A DNA stretch of 5,260 nucleotides. Source: Acidobacteriaceae bacterium. GTDB taxonomy: Bacteria > Acidobacteriota > Terriglobia > Terriglobales > SbA1. The notes below the pieces were generated by a model that was given only the letters and a program-made list of their open reading frames with translations, was not told where the DNA came from and did not search any database. Each line of letters starts with the position of its first letter. Position 1 is the first letter of the stretch. The stretch covers positions 1-5,260 of the forward strand of contig PLEA01000016.1 in NCBI GenBank assembly GCA_003136335.1. The letters run 5' to 3'. Shown here in pieces: positions 4,826 to 5,260 of this stretch. The position numbers were made by a program, and so were the translations under genes.

Positions 4826-5260
4826 TTATGCGGCGGAGATGTGGTCGCCAGACTTGTGCCGCCATCCCGAAACCGCGTGGAACAGGACCGGAGCGGCAAA
4901 CATTGCGGCGGTGAAGAGGAGGTCTCCGGCGACGGCGTGGCGGAAGAAGGGAATGCCGGCGTCATAGCAGGTTACCAAACCGGCGACGGTTCGCGGGTAC
5001 ATATCCCAAGCGGCCCAGACTGCGAAGTTACTTACTAGAAAAAATGAGACAGAGCCGGCCAGCGCGGAGGCGAGAATCCGGACTGCTCCCGCGTTCTGCT
5101 TGAGATTCGTCCCCAGCCACAGCATGCCGGCATACCACGCCCAGGTGACGAATACATCCCATCTGAGGGGATAGCGGTAGAGCATGGTGGTGAGGACGAC
5201 GTCGGATGCGGCGAGGAGCACGAGCGGAATCCACAGTTGGCGGCGGGGTCCGCGCGCGCC
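4826..5260 (-). CDS. DUF6580-type putative transport membrane protein, 3' part
   Basis: The frame is open to the right edge. It gives 144 C-terminal residues, ending with TAA at 4828-4826. The internal GTG at 5221 is not a likely start, because the codons upstream of it (5222-5260) continue with family-like sequence such as RRQLWIPLVLLAASD. The protein is polytopic: hydrophobic segments include WIPLVLLAASDVVL, WAWYAGMLWLG, ILASALAGSVSFFLVSNFAVW and LLFTAAMFAAPVLFH. The SVSFFLVSNFAVWA block followed by MYPRTVAGLVTCYDAGIPFF and GDLLFTA is what I recognise as DUF6580, a family annotated as putative transport protein and reminiscent of ECF-transporter substrate-binding components. The substrate is unknown. 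The tail after the last membrane segment is short and polar. The real start and perhaps 40-60 residues lie outside the window. The gene is convergent with the glycine-rich protein gene. Confidence 0.8.
   Translation of the reverse strand, partial: GARGPRRQLWIPLVLLAASDVVLTTMLYRYPLRWDVFVTWAWYAGMLWLGTNLKQNAGAVRILASALAGSVSFFLVSNFAVWAAWDMYPRTVAGLVTCYDAGIPFFRHAVAGDLLFTAAMFAAPVLFHAVSGWRHKSGDHISAA

Overview
The window looks like chromosomal DNA of an Acidobacteriota member, probably of the Koribacter/Terriglobus-type Terriglobia. This rests on the high-GC codon use, a REC-PATAN (DUF4388) response regulator, an exported D-aminoacylase-type amidohydrolase, a glycine/aromatic-rich secreted protein and a DUF6580-type membrane protein, a combination I associate with that phylum. 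The assignment is by recognition only; no search was run. I see no mobile element, CRISPR array, rRNA or tRNA.

Left part (1-1551, + strand): the 3' end of moaC, a two-domain response regulator and a mogA/moaB-type gene are packed with an 11-nt gap and then a short overlap, so they look like one operon. Two genes belong to molybdenum cofactor synthesis (MoaC makes cyclic pyranopterin monophosphate; Mog/MoaB adenylylates molybdopterin). The regulator between them has no DNA-binding output domain.

Middle (1615-3832): an exported metal-dependent amidohydrolase of the N-acyl-D-amino-acid deacylase type lies on the - strand, convergent with mog. It is divergent from a DedA/VTT-family inner-membrane protein on the + strand. 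The 136-bp divergent gap carries a two-hairpin palindromic repeat.

Right part (3833-5260): a 171-bp gap with short repeated motifs and a 5' leader hairpin precedes a secreted glycine-, serine- and aromatic-rich protein with a clear Shine-Dalgarno and signal peptide. Convergent to it is the 3' portion of a DUF6580-type membrane protein that runs off the right edge. The gap between these two holds a second copy of the two-hairpin repeat.

There is no strong sign of a wholly new multi-gene system. The best leads are the composite palindromic repeat family (two copies with conserved flanks but different, still perfectly paired, second stems), the PATAN regulator inside a molybdenum cofactor operon, and the repeat-rich leader of the glycine-rich secreted protein. 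No stretch longer than 300 bases lacks a gene.
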